Part shown: positions 1 to 9,954 of the stretch, in pieces
Position numbering within the stretch: position 1 is the stretch's first letter
Layout: every line of letters begins with the position of its first letter
Assembly: GCF_003970795.1 (NCBI RefSeq)
Contig: NZ_RWKW01000002.1
Coordinates: 62,001 to 126,000 of the forward strand
Direction of reading: 5' to 3'
Length of the DNA stretch: 64,000 nt
DNA from: Aquibium carbonis
Lineage (GTDB): Bacteria; Pseudomonadota; Alphaproteobacteria; Rhizobiales; Rhizobiaceae
Program-made: the position numbers and the translations under genes
The notes under the pieces: model-generated
Databases searched by the model: none
The model's input: only the letters and a program-made list of their open reading frames with translations
What the model was told of the DNA's origin: nothing

Positions 1-1684
1 ACTCGACTTCGAGGTGGGCGCGCCACTCGGCCTTCATCTGGTCGACCTCTTCACGGGTCACCAGATTCTCGTCGATCAGCTTCTGCGAATAGATCTGCAC
101 GGTCGACGGGTGCGACCGAATCTTCTTGTACATGAGCGGCTGCGTGAAGGCCGGCTCGTCACCCTCATTGTGGCCGAAGCGCCGGTAGCAGAACATGTCG
201 ATCACGACAGGCTTCTGGAAGGTCATCCGGAACTCGGTCGCCACCTTTGCGGCGTAGACCACCGCTTCGGGATCGTCGCCGTTGACGTGGAAGATCGGCG
301 CCTCGATCATCTTGGCGACGTCGGAAGGGTACGGGGACGACCGCGAGAAGCGCGGATTGGTCGTGAAGCCGATTTGGTTGTTGATGATGAAATGCAGCGT
401 GCCGCCAACCCTGTGGCCGCGCAGGCCCGAAAGGCCGAGGCACTCGGCTACCACGCCCTGGCCGGCAAAGGCGGCGTCGCCATGCAGCAGCAAAGGCAGA
501 ACCTTGGCGCGTTCTTCCTGCGGCACGACTTCCTCGCGCTTGCGGCCGAAGATCTGGTCTTGCTTGGCGCGGGCCTTGCCCATGACCACGGGATTGACGA
601 TCTCGAGATGCGAGGGGTTGGCCGTCAGCGACAGATGCACCTTGTTGCCGTCGAACTCGCGGTCTGACGACGCGCCGAGATGGTACTTCACGTCACCCGA
701 ACCCTCGACGTCGTCGGGAGCGAAAGAGCCGCCCTTGAACTCGTGGAAGACGGCCCGATGCGGCTTGCCCATCACCTGAGTGAGAACGTTGAGACGGCCA
801 CGATGGGCCATGCCGAGCACGATCTCCTTCATGCCCATGTTGCCGCCGCGCTTGATGATCTGCTCCAACGCCGGGATCAGCGCCTCGCCGCCGTCGAGGC
901 CGAAACGCTTGGTGCCCTTGTACTTGACGTCGATGAACTGTTCGAAGCCTTCCGCCTCGATCAGCTTCTGCAGGATCGCCTTCTTGCCGTTCGCGGTAAA
1001 CTCGATGCCCTTGTCGGGCCCCTCGATGCGCTCCTGGATCCAGGCCTTCTCCTCCGGATTGGAGATATGCATGAACTCGACGCCAAGCGTGGAACTGTAG
1101 GTCCGCTGCAGGATGTCGAGCATCTGCCGGATGGTGGCGAACTCGAGTCCGAGCACGTTGTCGATGAAGATCGGGCGGTCGAAGTCGGCTTCGGTGAAGC
1201 CGTAGTTTTCGGGCGACAGTTCGTTGTAGTCCTCCTGGCGGCTGGCGACACCCAAGGGATCGAGGTTGGCATGCAGATGGCCGCGCATGCGAAAGGCGCG
1301 GATCATCATGATGGCCCGCACCGAATCGCGGGTCGCGCGGTGGACGTCAGCCTCCGACAATGCGGCGCCGGTCGTGGCGGCCTTCTCGCGCGTGCGCCTG
1401 TCGAAATGCTTCTCGACTGTGCCCCAATCGCCATCGAGCGCAGATACCAGTTCGCCATTGGCCTTCAATGGCCAGTTGGCCCGCTCCCAGGAAGCGCCAC
1501 GGGCGTTCTTGCGAACGTCGTCGGCATCATCCTTCAGGGCACCGAAAAACTCCCGCCATTCGGGATCGACGGCGTTCGGATCGTCCTGCCAGGAGGCATA
1601 GAGTTCTTCGATATAGTTGGCGTTGCCGCCATAGAGGAACGAGGTGAGGGAAAACTGGTCGTTGGCCTGATCCTGCCGTGCCAT
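1..1684 (-). CDS. sucA: 2-oxoglutarate dehydrogenase E1 component (partial, C-terminus outside window)
   Basis: Thiamine-diphosphate-dependent E1 of the 2-oxoglutarate dehydrogenase complex; decarboxylates 2-oxoglutarate and passes the succinyl group to the E2 lipoyl domain. The reading frame begins at ATG 1684 with MARQDQANDQF, a typical SucA N-terminus, and stays open for 561 codons to the window edge; the family is usually near 990 residues in this group. Visible conserved blocks are GMAHRGRLNVL (about residue 288), the ThDP/Mg-binding GDAAFAGQG (about residue 404) and NNQIGFTT (about residue 433). It is last of the visible mdh-sucC-sucD-sucA run, 138 bp after sucD; sucB would be expected beyond position 1. 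Identification is secure; the remainder cannot be assessed. Confidence 0.96.
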   Translation of the reverse strand, partial: MARQDQANDQFSLTSFLYGGNANYIEELYASWQDDPNAVDPEWREFFGALKDDADDVRKNARGASWERANWPLKANGELVSALDGDWGTVEKHFDRRTREKAATTGAALSEADVHRATRDSVRAIMMIRAFRMRGHLHANLDPLGVASRQEDYNELSPENYGFTEADFDRPIFIDNVLGLEFATIRQMLDILQRTYSSTLGVEFMHISNPEEKAWIQERIEGPDKGIEFTANGKKAILQKLIEAEGFEQFIDVKYKGTKRFGLDGGEALIPALEQIIKRGGNMGMKEIVLGMAHRGRLNVLTQVMGKPHRAVFHEFKGGSFAPDDVEGSGDVKYHLGASSDREFDGNKVHLSLTANPSHLEIVNPVVMGKARAKQDQIFGRKREEVVPQEERAKVLPLLLHGDAAFAGQGVVAECLGLSGLRGHRVGGTLHFIINNQIGFTTNPRFSRSSPYPSDVAKMIEAPIFHVNGDDPEAVVYAAKVATEFRMTFQKPVVIDMFCYRRFGHNEGDEPAFTQPLMYKKIRSHPSTVQIYSQKLIDENLVTREEVDQMKAEWRAHLEVE

Positions 1685-1822
1685 GGTCGGTCCTTGCCGG
1701 AGCCTGCGGCCCCGTCTCCTTCTTGGTGCGGCGTATTGGCCGCTGTTTCCTTGGCGGTTGCCCGCCTGTTCCTGCTCCTCGATGGGAGCGGCCGCTGGTG
1801 CGGCCGGTCCCGATGCTCGTAA

Positions 1823-2725
1823 TCAGCCCTTGAGGGCTTCGAGCAGAGTCTGCCCGAGTCGCGCCGGCGAGGGTGAAACACGAATACCCGCCGATTCCAT
1901 GGCCGCGATCTTGTCTTCCGCGCCACCCTTGCCGCCGGAGATCACCGCGCCCGCATGGCCCATCGTGCGTCCGGCCGGGGCCGTACGGCCCGCGATGAAG
2001 CCGGCCATCGGCTTGCTGCGGCCCTTCTTCGCCTCGTCCTTGAGGAACTGCGCCGCGTCTTCCTCGGCCGAACCGCCGATCTCGCCGATCATGATGATCG
2101 ACTGGGTCTCGTCGTCGGCCAGGAACATCTCGAGCATGTCGATGAACTCCGTGCCCTTGACCGGATCGCCACCGATGCCGACGGCCGTCGACTGACCGAG
2201 ACCGGCGTTGGAGGTCTGGAACACCGCCTCATAGGTAAGCGTTCCGGAGCGCGAGACAACGCCCACCGAACCCTTGCGGAAGATGTTCCCGGGCATGATG
2301 CCGATCTTGCACTCGTTCGGCGTCACGATGCCCGGGCAGTTCGGCCCGATGAGGCGCGAGGCCGACCGGTCGAGACGAGCCTTGACCTTGACCATGTCCA
2401 TGACCGGGATGCCCTCGGTGATGCAGACGATCAGCGGGATCTCGGCCTCAATCGCCTCGATGATGGCTTCGGCCGCACCTGCCGGCGGCACGTAGACCAC
2501 CGAAGCGCTGGCGCCGGTGCGCTCCTTGCCCTCGGCGACGGAGGAAAAGATCGGCAGGCTTTCGCCCTTCGACCCAGCCCAGGTCTCGCCGCCCTTCTTG
2601 GGATGGATGCCGCCGACCATCTGCGTGCCGTGATAGGCCAGCGCCTGCTCGGTGTGGAAGGTGCCGGTCTTGCCGGTCAAGCCCTGGACGAGAACCTTGG
2701 TGTCTTTGTTGACGAGGATCGACAT
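1823..2725 (-). CDS. sucD: Succinyl-CoA ligase (ADP/GDP-forming) subunit alpha
   Basis: Alpha subunit of succinyl-CoA synthetase, converting succinyl-CoA to succinate with substrate-level phosphorylation. The protein has 300 residues, the family length. It has an N-terminal CoA-binding Rossmann domain ([12 protein letters not shown] near residue 13) and the active-site histidine in TMGHAGA (His257), which is phosphorylated during catalysis. It lies upstream of sucA in the same direction. Its normal partner sucC is not adjacent: about 1.6 kb containing a VapBC pair and a secreted protein gene separates them, which is unusual because sucC and sucD are normally contiguous and often translationally coupled. 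The stop of vapC lies 22 bp upstream, so sucD is probably transcribed through the inserted genes or from a new promoter. Confidence 0.98.
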   Translation of the reverse strand: MSILVNKDTKVLVQGLTGKTGTFHTEQALAYHGTQMVGGIHPKKGGETWAGSKGESLPIFSSVAEGKERTGASASVVYVPPAGAAEAIIEAIEAEIPLIVCITEGIPVMDMVKVKARLDRSASRLIGPNCPGIVTPNECKIGIMPGNIFRKGSVGVVSRSGTLTYEAVFQTSNAGLGQSTAVGIGGDPVKGTEFIDMLEMFLADDETQSIIMIGEIGGSAEEDAAQFLKDEAKKGRSKPMAGFIAGRTAPAGRTMGHAGAVISGGKGGAEDKIAAMESAGIRVSPSPARLGQTLLEALKG

Positions 2726-2747
2726 GGACGCTGCGCTCTCCGCTGCT

Positions 2748-3173
2748 TCAGGATGCTAGGAATGGGTTTAGGACCGTGACGGACCCGTAGGTCTGGCCAT
2801 GGTTGAGATCTTCGGAATAGACTGTCCTCGCGCCGAGCTTCTCGGCCGCCGCGATGATCGCACCGTCCCAGTAGGTAATCTCGTAGCGCATGGAAATGGC
2901 GATGCCGGCGTGGACGACGTGCGCATCGACGGGCAGGCATGGCTTCTTCGCGATGACCCGCACCCATTCGGCCGCCTTTGCGGCCGAAAGAGGCGTCTTG
3001 CCCTCCTTGCAGACATTGACGAAAAATTCGGCCAGGACCTGGGACGACGTGCAGTAATTCGCCTCCACGACGATGCGGCGCGCAATCGCTTTCTTCTCCG
3101 GCGCATCGGGTACCCGTTGCGCGGCGTAGATGAAGACGTTTGTGTCGAGGAAGACATCGGTTGCATCAATCAA
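2748..3173 (-). CDS. vapC: PIN-domain ribonuclease toxin (VapC type)
   Basis: The 141-residue protein fits a single PIN domain, the Mg-dependent RNase fold of VapC toxins. The acidic active-site positions are visible: Asp10 in FLDTN, Glu49 in VLAEFF, Asp103 in YWD and Glu121/Asp122 in SEDL. It overlaps the upstream antitoxin gene by 8 bp, the usual arrangement for toxin-antitoxin pairs, and ends 22 bp before sucD. By family knowledge VapC toxins cleave tRNA or rRNA and are neutralised by the cognate antitoxin; the target here is unknown. The site inside the suc operon suggests transfer or insertion. Confidence 0.88.
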   Translation of the reverse strand: MIDATDVFLDTNVFIYAAQRVPDAPEKKAIARRIVVEANYCTSSQVLAEFFVNVCKEGKTPLSAAKAAEWVRVIAKKPCLPVDAHVVHAGIAISMRYEITYWDGAIIAAAEKLGARTVYSEDLNHGQTYGSVTVLNPFLAS

Positions 3174-3414
3174 AGCGGCGATGCCCGGAATAGGTCTGGT
3201 CCCGGGAGGGGCGGTGATCGCCCAAGTCGCCCTCGGATTCGTCGATCAGACGCAACAATTCCTCCCGCGCCTCGTCCCGCTCCCGCTCCTGTTCGACAAG
3301 CCGCTGGAGATAGACTCTGACCATCTCGTTCACCGTCGTGCGACGCATGGCGGCGAGAACCCGCGCCTTGTCGAGCAGGTCGTCGTCGATGGCGAGGGTC
3401 AGGTTCTTGGTCAC
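3166..3414 (-). CDS. vapB: Ribbon-helix-helix antitoxin (VapB type)
   Basis: Small protein with an N-terminal beta-strand then two helices (KNLTLAIDDDLL...RTTVNEMVRVYL), the pattern of ribbon-helix-helix antitoxins, followed by a charged, probably disordered C-terminal tail that would wrap the toxin. I place the start at GTG 3414 (82 residues, MTKNLTLAIDD), because family members begin just before the DNA-binding strand. The frame is open to GTG 3447, but that upstream codon lies inside a perfect palindrome that looks like the operator. It overlaps vapC by 8 bp. RHH antitoxins normally repress their own operon, cooperatively with the toxin. Confidence 0.82.
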   Translation of the reverse strand: MTKNLTLAIDDDLLDKARVLAAMRRTTVNEMVRVYLQRLVEQERERDEAREELLRLIDESEGDLGDHRPSRDQTYSGHRRFD

Positions 3415-3434
3415 GCGTTCACGGCTTACACGGG

Positions 3435-3451
3435 TTATGTGGAGCACATAA
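3435..3451. promoter_or_regulatory. Perfect 7-bp inverted repeat, probable VapB operator
   Basis: TTATGTG-gag-CACATAA is a perfect 7+7 inverted repeat with a 3-bp centre. It sits 21 bp upstream of the preferred vapB start (GTG 3414), where an autoregulating RHH antitoxin would bind. AT-rich compared with its surroundings. The binding protein is inferred from position only. Confidence 0.6.
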
Positions 3452-3525
3452 TGTGTGTGCGACGGATTGGCAAGCGAAAGCAGCAGGCGCGTCCACGGGC
3501 ATTGGACGCTGGTCGCGCGCGATGC

Positions 3526-4203
3526 TCAGCAATAGGTTTCCGGCACCACCTCTCCCGGGTTCGGCTCGGAGGTTTCGAACTTCAGCACCAGCCCGGAAAA
3601 TCCTGTGGCGGCCTGGTGCGGGCTGCCTTCCGGCACGAATGTCAGGTAGGTGTCGCCGGTGCGTGGCATCGGGCATGGCGGCCCCCAGACATAGCTCGTC
3701 AGCGTGTCGTCCAAATGGCGGTTGCCCACGGGCTTCTCGAGCAGGGCGCTGACCTGTCCCGGTCCGATCGGCGCCTTCGCATCGAAATTGTAGAGATAGC
3801 AGCCGATATAGACCCAGGGATTGAGCGGGTCGTCCTCGTCACCGATGATGAAGGATGCCCGGCTGACGACGAGATAGTGGTCCTGCTCCAGCACAGGCCT
3901 GGAGAAGATCGTGTATTCGAACGTCCCCTGCAGTTCGGGATCCTCCGCCTCCGCCTCCGACTTCGCCATCAGCGCGTCGAGCTCGGCGTTGGCGGTTCTC
4001 TCTGCGTCTCGCCAGCCGGCCGCACGCGCCGTGTCCACCGTGCCGGGATAGCTCATGCGTTGCGGCACGCAGGCATCGGCGAAGGCCTTCACGAAGGCGA
4101 CGTCGTAGTCCTCGGCGAACGCGGGCGTGGAATGGGCGGTCAGCGTGGCGACCAGAGCCACGAAGGCGGTGCCAAGGGACGACTTCGGAAGCCTGCGAGT
4201 CAT
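3526..4203 (-). CDS. Secreted/periplasmic protein of unknown function
   Basis: 225-residue protein with a clear Sec signal peptide: MTRRLPKSS, a hydrophobic stretch FVALVATLTA and a probable cleavage after AFA. I choose ATG 4203 because GGAGGAGG stands 6-9 nt upstream; an ATG 21 bp further up lacks this spacing. The mature part contains four cysteines (DACVP, IGCYL, PPCPM and a C-terminal Cys), which may form disulphides. No catalytic motif is recognisable, and I do not know the family's role; similar proteins seem to occur in other alphaproteobacteria. It lies alone between sucC and vapB in the suc operon direction, with about 150 bp on the sucC side and 111 bp to vapB. Confidence 0.75.
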   Translation of the reverse strand: MTRRLPKSSLGTAFVALVATLTAHSTPAFAEDYDVAFVKAFADACVPQRMSYPGTVDTARAAGWRDAERTANAELDALMAKSEAEAEDPELQGTFEYTIFSRPVLEQDHYLVVSRASFIIGDEDDPLNPWVYIGCYLYNFDAKAPIGPGQVSALLEKPVGNRHLDDTLTSYVWGPPCPMPRTGDTYLTFVPEGSPHQAATGFSGLVLKFETSEPNPGEVVPETYC

Positions 4204-4354
4204 GCGGCCCTCCTCCCCAACCAATCAAAGGCTGACATTCGTCAAGCCGAACGCCTCGCTAACCCTCACTCCCGCACTCGCCAGCAAGCCGACCGGGCCG
4301 AGGGACATGACATATCAACCGCAAGACCCTGCAGACCCGATGGGAACCCCGTCG

Positions 4355-5548
4355 TCAGCCCTGAACGGCCGCGACGATCTTCTTGGCCGCGTCGTCGAGA
4401 TCGTCGGCCGAGATGACGTTGAGGCCGCTCTCGTTGATGATCTTCTTGCCCAGCTCCACGTTGGTGCCTTCGAGGCGCACAACGAGCGGAACCGTCAGCC
4501 CGACCTCCTTCACCGCGGCGATCACGCCCTCGGCGATGACGTCGCACTTCATGATGCCACCGAAGATGTTGACCAGGATGCCCTTCACGGCCGGATCGGC
4601 GGTGATGATCTTGAAGGCGGCCGCGACCTTCTCCTTGCCGGCGCCACCGCCGACGTCGCAGAAATTGGCCGGCTCGGCGCCGTAGAGCTTGATGATGTCC
4701 ATGGTGGCCATGGCGAGGCCCGCACCGTTCACCATGCAGCCGATATTGCCGTCGAGCGCGACATAGGCGAGGTCCCACTTGGAGGCCTCGATTTCCTTGG
4801 AGTCCTCCTCGGACTCGTCGCGGAGCGCCTTGATGTCGTCGTGGCGGAAGAGCGCGTTGCCGTCGAACGACACCTTGGCGTCCAGAACGCGCAGCCGGCC
4901 GTCCTTCATGACGATCAGCGGGTTGACCTCGAGCAGCGCCATGTCCTTCTCGACGAAGGCCTTGTAGAGGATCGGGAACAGGCTCTCGCCGTCCTTTGCC
5001 GCATCGCCCGACAGCGCCAGCGCCTCGTTCAGCTTCGCCACATCGGCGGCGGTGACGCCCTTTTCAGGCGCGATCGCGACGGTGATGATCTTCTCGGGCG
5101 TGTCGTGCGCGACCTGCTCGATGTCCATGCCGCCCTCGGTGGAGACGACGAAGGCCACCTGGCCGACGGTGCGGTCGACGAGAATCGACAGGTAGAGCTC
5201 GCGCTCGATGTCGGCGCCGTCCTCGATGTAGAGGCGGTTGACCTGCTTGCCCTCGGGCCCGGTCTGCTTGGTGACCAGCGTGTTGCCGAGCATGTCGGTC
5301 GCGTGCGCGACGACCTCCTCGATCGACTTCGCCAGCCGCACGCCGCCCTTGGCGTCGGGCGACAGTTCCTTGAACTTGCCCTTGCCCCGGCCGCCGGCAT
5401 GGATCTGGCTCTTCACGACATAGAGCGGACCCGGCAACGACTTCGCCGCCGTTTCCGCTTCGCCGACAGACATGATCGCGACGCCCTCGGCGACGGGCGC
5501 GCCGTAGCCCTTCAGAACCTGCTTGGCCTGGTATTCGTGGATGTTCAT
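4355..5548 (-). CDS. sucC: Succinyl-CoA ligase (ADP-forming) subunit beta
   Basis: 397 residues, the normal length for SucC. An N-terminal ATP-grasp domain starts [12 protein letters not shown], with the nucleotide-binding AGGRGKGKF at residues 51-59, and the C-terminal CoA-ligase domain contains GGGAGKEKV and [11 protein letters not shown]. Together with SucD it forms succinyl-CoA synthetase of the TCA cycle. It starts 15 bp downstream of the mdh stop, so the two are almost certainly one transcript. Its 3' side is the unusual part: the next TCA gene, sucD, is 1.6 kb away beyond unrelated genes. Confidence 0.98.
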   Translation of the reverse strand: MNIHEYQAKQVLKGYGAPVAEGVAIMSVGEAETAAKSLPGPLYVVKSQIHAGGRGKGKFKELSPDAKGGVRLAKSIEEVVAHATDMLGNTLVTKQTGPEGKQVNRLYIEDGADIERELYLSILVDRTVGQVAFVVSTEGGMDIEQVAHDTPEKIITVAIAPEKGVTAADVAKLNEALALSGDAAKDGESLFPILYKAFVEKDMALLEVNPLIVMKDGRLRVLDAKVSFDGNALFRHDDIKALRDESEEDSKEIEASKWDLAYVALDGNIGCMVNGAGLAMATMDIIKLYGAEPANFCDVGGGAGKEKVAAAFKIITADPAVKGILVNIFGGIMKCDVIAEGVIAAVKEVGLTVPLVVRLEGTNVELGKKIINESGLNVISADDLDDAAKKIVAAVQG

Positions 5549-5563
5549 CGGGCTATGGTTCCG

Positions 5564-6661
<1,098 letters not shown>

Positions 6662-6699
6662 TCAATGGAAAATTTCAGACCCAAGGATTTCAATCGTTT

Positions 6700-6728
6700 A
6701 ATGCGCTTGGGATTTACGTAAACGTCAA
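6700..6728 (-). promoter_or_regulatory. Possible promoter of the mdh-suc operon
   Basis: In the 224-bp gap between zapE and mdh, the minus strand carries TTGACG (6728-6723), a 17-bp spacer that includes the palindrome TTTACGTAAA, then a weak -10 (CGCATT, 6705-6700). The -35 matches well but the -10 is poor, so this is only a candidate. The region is clearly more AT-rich than the flanking genes. Confidence 0.25.
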
Positions 6729-6750
6729 AATTTCATCCGATGCACGAAGA

Positions 6751-7965
6751 TCAGACTCGAGGTTCGTCCTGACGCACGGCAAGAGCGCCGTTGGAATCCT
6801 GCGTTGCCGAAGCGGCTTCCCAGGCATCGCGCCATTCCTCGCTCTGCATCTCAATCAGGCGCGAGGCGGTGCGGTCGAACTCGAAGGCTTCGGCGCCGAT
6901 GCGGCCGCGATAGAGTTCCGTGGGTGCGGCCTGAGCAGTCGCGACGAGGCGCACCTTGCGATCGTAAAGCGTGTCGACCAACAGGATGAAGCGCTTCGCC
7001 TCGTTGCGGCGGCTGTCGTCCATGACCGGGATGCCGCCAAGAAAGATCGTCCGATAGCGATCCGCGATGGCGAGATAGTCGCGGGCGGCCAGCGGCTTCT
7101 CGCACAGGTCGGCGAAGGCGAAGCGCGCGGCGTCGCGTACCGCACGGGGAACGGGCACATGACGGCCCTTCACGACCACCTCGTCTGCCCTTTCGACCGA
7201 TCCATCGACCAACGCGCGCCAGGCTTCGTCGAAGCGATGCTCGTTGGCGGCGTCGATCGGATGCATGTAAACGGGCACGCCGTCCAGTTTCTCGAGCCGA
7301 TAGTCCGTGTCCGCGTCGAGGAACAGAATCTGCGCGTGGCGTTTCAGAATGGCGATGAACGGGGTGAACAGCGGCCTGTTCAGGCCATCGCGATAGAGGT
7401 CGTCGGGCGCGACGTTGGAGGTTGCGACAAGCACGACACCTTCATCGAAGAGGGCAGAGAACAAGCGCGACAGGATCATCGCATCGGCGATGTCGGTGAC
7501 GGAGAACTCATCGAAGCAGAGCACCCATGACTGCTCGGCAAGGTCCCTTGCCACCGGCGGGATGGGATCGTCGCCTTTTGCCGTGCCGGCCTTGACCGCG
7601 GCACGGTGGCGGCCGATGCGATCGTGCACCTCGGCCATGAAGTCGTTGAAGTGAACCCGCCGTTTGCGCCGGACCGGCACCAGCTCGAAGAACATGTCCA
7701 TCAGCATGGTCTTGCCGCGCCCGACGCCACCATGAATGTAGAGGCCCCTGACGGGCTCCCTGGTCTGGCGCTTGCGTCCGAACAACCAGCCGAGCGAACT
7801 CGACTTTGCCGCCAGTCGCTTGGCCGCGACATCCTCGATCAGCCGATCGAAAGCGGCCACCAACGGTTCCTGGGCCGGATCGCGGGTCATCTCGCCCCGC
7901 TCCACCTTGTCCCCATAGGCCTGACGAAGCGTGCGGAAGGGCTGGAGTCCGTCGCGCGTCTTCAT
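6751..7965 (-). CDS. zapE: AFG1/ZapE-family P-loop ATPase
   Basis: 404 residues, matching bacterial ZapE (AFG1-like) ATPases. Walker A GGVGRGKT is at residues 79-86, Walker B lies in WVLCFDEFSVTD near residue 155, and an arginine-rich sensor region follows. In Escherichia coli ZapE associates with the division ring under stress; the mitochondrial homologue Afg1 acts in respiratory-complex quality control. In alphaproteobacteria the gene commonly sits next to mdh, as here. The gap to mdh holds the presumed mdh promoter, so the two may be transcribed separately. Start at ATG 7965. Confidence 0.93.
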   Translation of the reverse strand: MKTRDGLQPFRTLRQAYGDKVERGEMTRDPAQEPLVAAFDRLIEDVAAKRLAAKSSSLGWLFGRKRQTREPVRGLYIHGGVGRGKTMLMDMFFELVPVRRKRRVHFNDFMAEVHDRIGRHRAAVKAGTAKGDDPIPPVARDLAEQSWVLCFDEFSVTDIADAMILSRLFSALFDEGVVLVATSNVAPDDLYRDGLNRPLFTPFIAILKRHAQILFLDADTDYRLEKLDGVPVYMHPIDAANEHRFDEAWRALVDGSVERADEVVVKGRHVPVPRAVRDAARFAFADLCEKPLAARDYLAIADRYRTIFLGGIPVMDDSRRNEAKRFILLVDTLYDRKVRLVATAQAAPTELYRGRIGAEAFEFDRTASRLIEMQSEEWRDAWEAASATQDSNGALAVRQDEPRV

Positions 7966-7999
7966 CAGGGCCGTATTCCGGTGTTCCGGTATCGATGCG

Positions 8000-8560
8000 T
8001 CAGCGGCTGAGAGAGATGGGCTGACCGGACGTCATCTGTCCATCGAACCGCTCCGGGCTCGACGAGTAGAGCCGGGCGAGCAGGTCGCCATTGCCGTCAT
8101 AGAGCGACAATTGCTTGCCTGCGACGTTCCACGACTTCACGCCGTCCAGCGGAATCGGACAGCGAAGCGGGCCGGCGCGAAAGCCCTGGCCGAACTTGGT
8201 CTGCGGTGTCGCGACACGGCATCCCTGGCCGGCCACCGTGGCATTCCAGACGCCGGCGACGCTGCCGGCCGTGAGGTCGGGCGCACCGGCCGGCGCGCTG
8301 GCGTTCGGGTCGAGGGCCGCGACCTGCTGGCCATCATTCGTCATCCCGGGCGGGGGCGGGAAAGAACTGGCATCGCTCGGCCCGGAGGGCGGCGGCAACT
8401 GGCTCGCGACGACCGCTCCGGACGGCGCCGGCTGAAGCGGCTCCGGCCGCGTGTTGAGCGAGCCCACGCGGCTGCTCTGACAACCGGACACGATGGCAAG
8501 CGCAACCATGGCAGCAGCGGCAAGGCCGGTTTTCGTCAACCCGGCAGTCGAAAGCATCAT
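8000..8560 (-). CDS. omp19: Omp19-like outer-membrane lipoprotein with AprI/Inh protease-inhibitor domain
   Basis: 186-residue lipoprotein closely resembling Brucella Omp19. The signal peptide ends in a lipobox IVSGC with Cys27 as lipidation site; then a Pro/Ala-rich linker (about residues 35-85), and a C-terminal domain with VAGVWNA, GCRVATPQTK, FRAGPLRCP, GKQLSLYD and a SLYSS-like repeat of the Inh inhibitor fold. The two domain cysteines probably form a disulphide. Start at ATG 8560 is supported by GGAGG seven bases upstream; the next codon is also ATG. Omp19 in Brucella inhibits host proteases; whether this one does is inference. It is divergent from the gene at 8794. Confidence 0.9.
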   Translation of the reverse strand: MMLSTAGLTKTGLAAAAMVALAIVSGCQSSRVGSLNTRPEPLQPAPSGAVVASQLPPPSGPSDASSFPPPPGMTNDGQQVAALDPNASAPAGAPDLTAGSVAGVWNATVAGQGCRVATPQTKFGQGFRAGPLRCPIPLDGVKSWNVAGKQLSLYDGNGDLLARLYSSSPERFDGQMTSGQPISLSR

Positions 8561-8793
8561 GCGTAATCCTCCATGAGGACGGTGTGGCAAACGAGCCGTC
8601 CCGCTTCGCGAGTCGGCCAGAAACATGGCATTGTTGGGTCGATAACACGAAGAGGGTCGTGATTTCACGCCCTGTTGGAAAATTATCCGCGTCGGCAAAG
8701 CACCGGCGCATCCAACCCCGCCGCCGCGTTTGACGGGCGCCACGAGGCACACCATCTGCTTGAAGGATGGAAGACGTGACACAGGACGAAGGC

Positions 8794-9888
8794 ATGAACA
8801 GGCGCAGCTTGATCAAGTGGACGGGACTGACCGGCCTGACGGCCGTGGCTGGAGGCGGCGCCCTGGCAGCAAAGGACAGCGGCGAAAACCCCTATTACGT
8901 CGGCCCGGCAAGCGATCACTACGATGGGCGCATCTTCTTCAATCCGGACGGCGTGCCGCCCGCGGCTTTCTCCGACCTGCTTCGCTGGCAGCTTGGCGGC
9001 GGAAAGAAGAAATGGCCCAAATCCTGGCCGAGCCCCTTCCCGCAGGCGACGCCCGAACGGCTTTCGACCGAGCACGCGCTACGCGTGACCATGGTGGGAC
9101 ATGCCACGATGCTGATCCAGGCCGGCGGACTGACCTACCTCACCGACCCGGTCTGGTCGGACCGGGTTTCGCCCGTCTCCTTCGCGGGGCCACGCCGTGT
9201 CAACGCACCAGGAATCGCGTTTGAGGACCTGCCGAAGGTCGACGTCGTGCTGCTGTCTCACAATCACTATGACCATTTCGACGTTGCGACGCTGAAGCGG
9301 CTGAAGGCGGAGCACGACCCGCTGGTCGTGACTCCCTTGGGAAACGACACGATCCTGCATCGCGCGGTACCGACGATGCGGATCGCGAAAGGAGACTGGG
9401 GACACCATCACGATATCGTGCTGCCGCATGGCCGGGCCCGCATTCACATCGAGCCTGCGCATCACTGGTCGGCACGAGGTACAGGCGACCGCAGAATGGC
9501 GCTCTGGGCAGCGTTTGCAGTCGAAACCTCGGCAGGCAAGATCTACTACGCCGGCGACACCGGTTTCCATCGCGGCATCAACTACCGGGAAGCAGCCAGC
9601 AAGCATGGCGGCTTTCGCTTCGCGGTGCTGCCCATCGGCGCCTACGAGCCGCGCTGGTTCATGCAAGGGCAGCACCAGAACCCGCAGGAAGCCGTCGAAG
9701 GCATGCTACTCTCGAAGACGGAGTTCGCGGCCGGTTGCCATTGGGGGACCTTCCAACTCACCAACGAAGCGGTGGAGGAACCACGCGACCATCTCCATGC
9801 CGCTCTGGACGCGCGCGCCATTGCGCGCGACCGGTTCAGGCCCATGTTGCCGGGCGAAGTCTGGGACGTGCCGGCCTCCACGGGGTAA
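8794..9888 (+). CDS. Exported metallo-beta-lactamase-fold hydrolase (NAPE-PLD/UlaG-like)
   Basis: 364 residues. The N-terminus MNRRSLIKWTGLTG has a twin-arginine-like signal, and the start at ATG 8794 (AGGA upstream) is preferred because it places RR near the N-terminus; an in-frame ATG at 8767 has its purines too close. The metallo-beta-lactamase metal motif is SHNHYDH with His156, His158, Asp160 and His161; further ligands are likely His in EPAHHWS, Asp in YAGDTGFH and His in GCHWGT. The overall layout resembles the N-acylphosphatidylethanolamine phospholipase D branch. The substrate is unknown. It is first in a plus-strand run leading to dapF. Confidence 0.85.
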   Translation: MNRRSLIKWTGLTGLTAVAGGGALAAKDSGENPYYVGPASDHYDGRIFFNPDGVPPAAFSDLLRWQLGGGKKKWPKSWPSPFPQATPERLSTEHALRVTMVGHATMLIQAGGLTYLTDPVWSDRVSPVSFAGPRRVNAPGIAFEDLPKVDVVLLSHNHYDHFDVATLKRLKAEHDPLVVTPLGNDTILHRAVPTMRIAKGDWGHHHDIVLPHGRARIHIEPAHHWSARGTGDRRMALWAAFAVETSAGKIYYAGDTGFHRGINYREAASKHGGFRFAVLPIGAYEPRWFMQGQHQNPQEAVEGMLLSKTEFAAGCHWGTFQLTNEAVEEPRDHLHAALDARAIARDRFRPMLPGEVWDVPASTG

Positions 9889-9954
9889 CTGCGCCCGACA
9901 GGAACGATTCAGCCCCCACTCCATTTTCCTCAGTGTCAATATGAGGAAACGATG

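Noticed and set aside
6713-6722. TTTACGTAAA palindrome before mdh as a regulator site
   Set aside because: Only ten bases with no flanking symmetry and no regulator identified; such a short palindrome can occur by chance.
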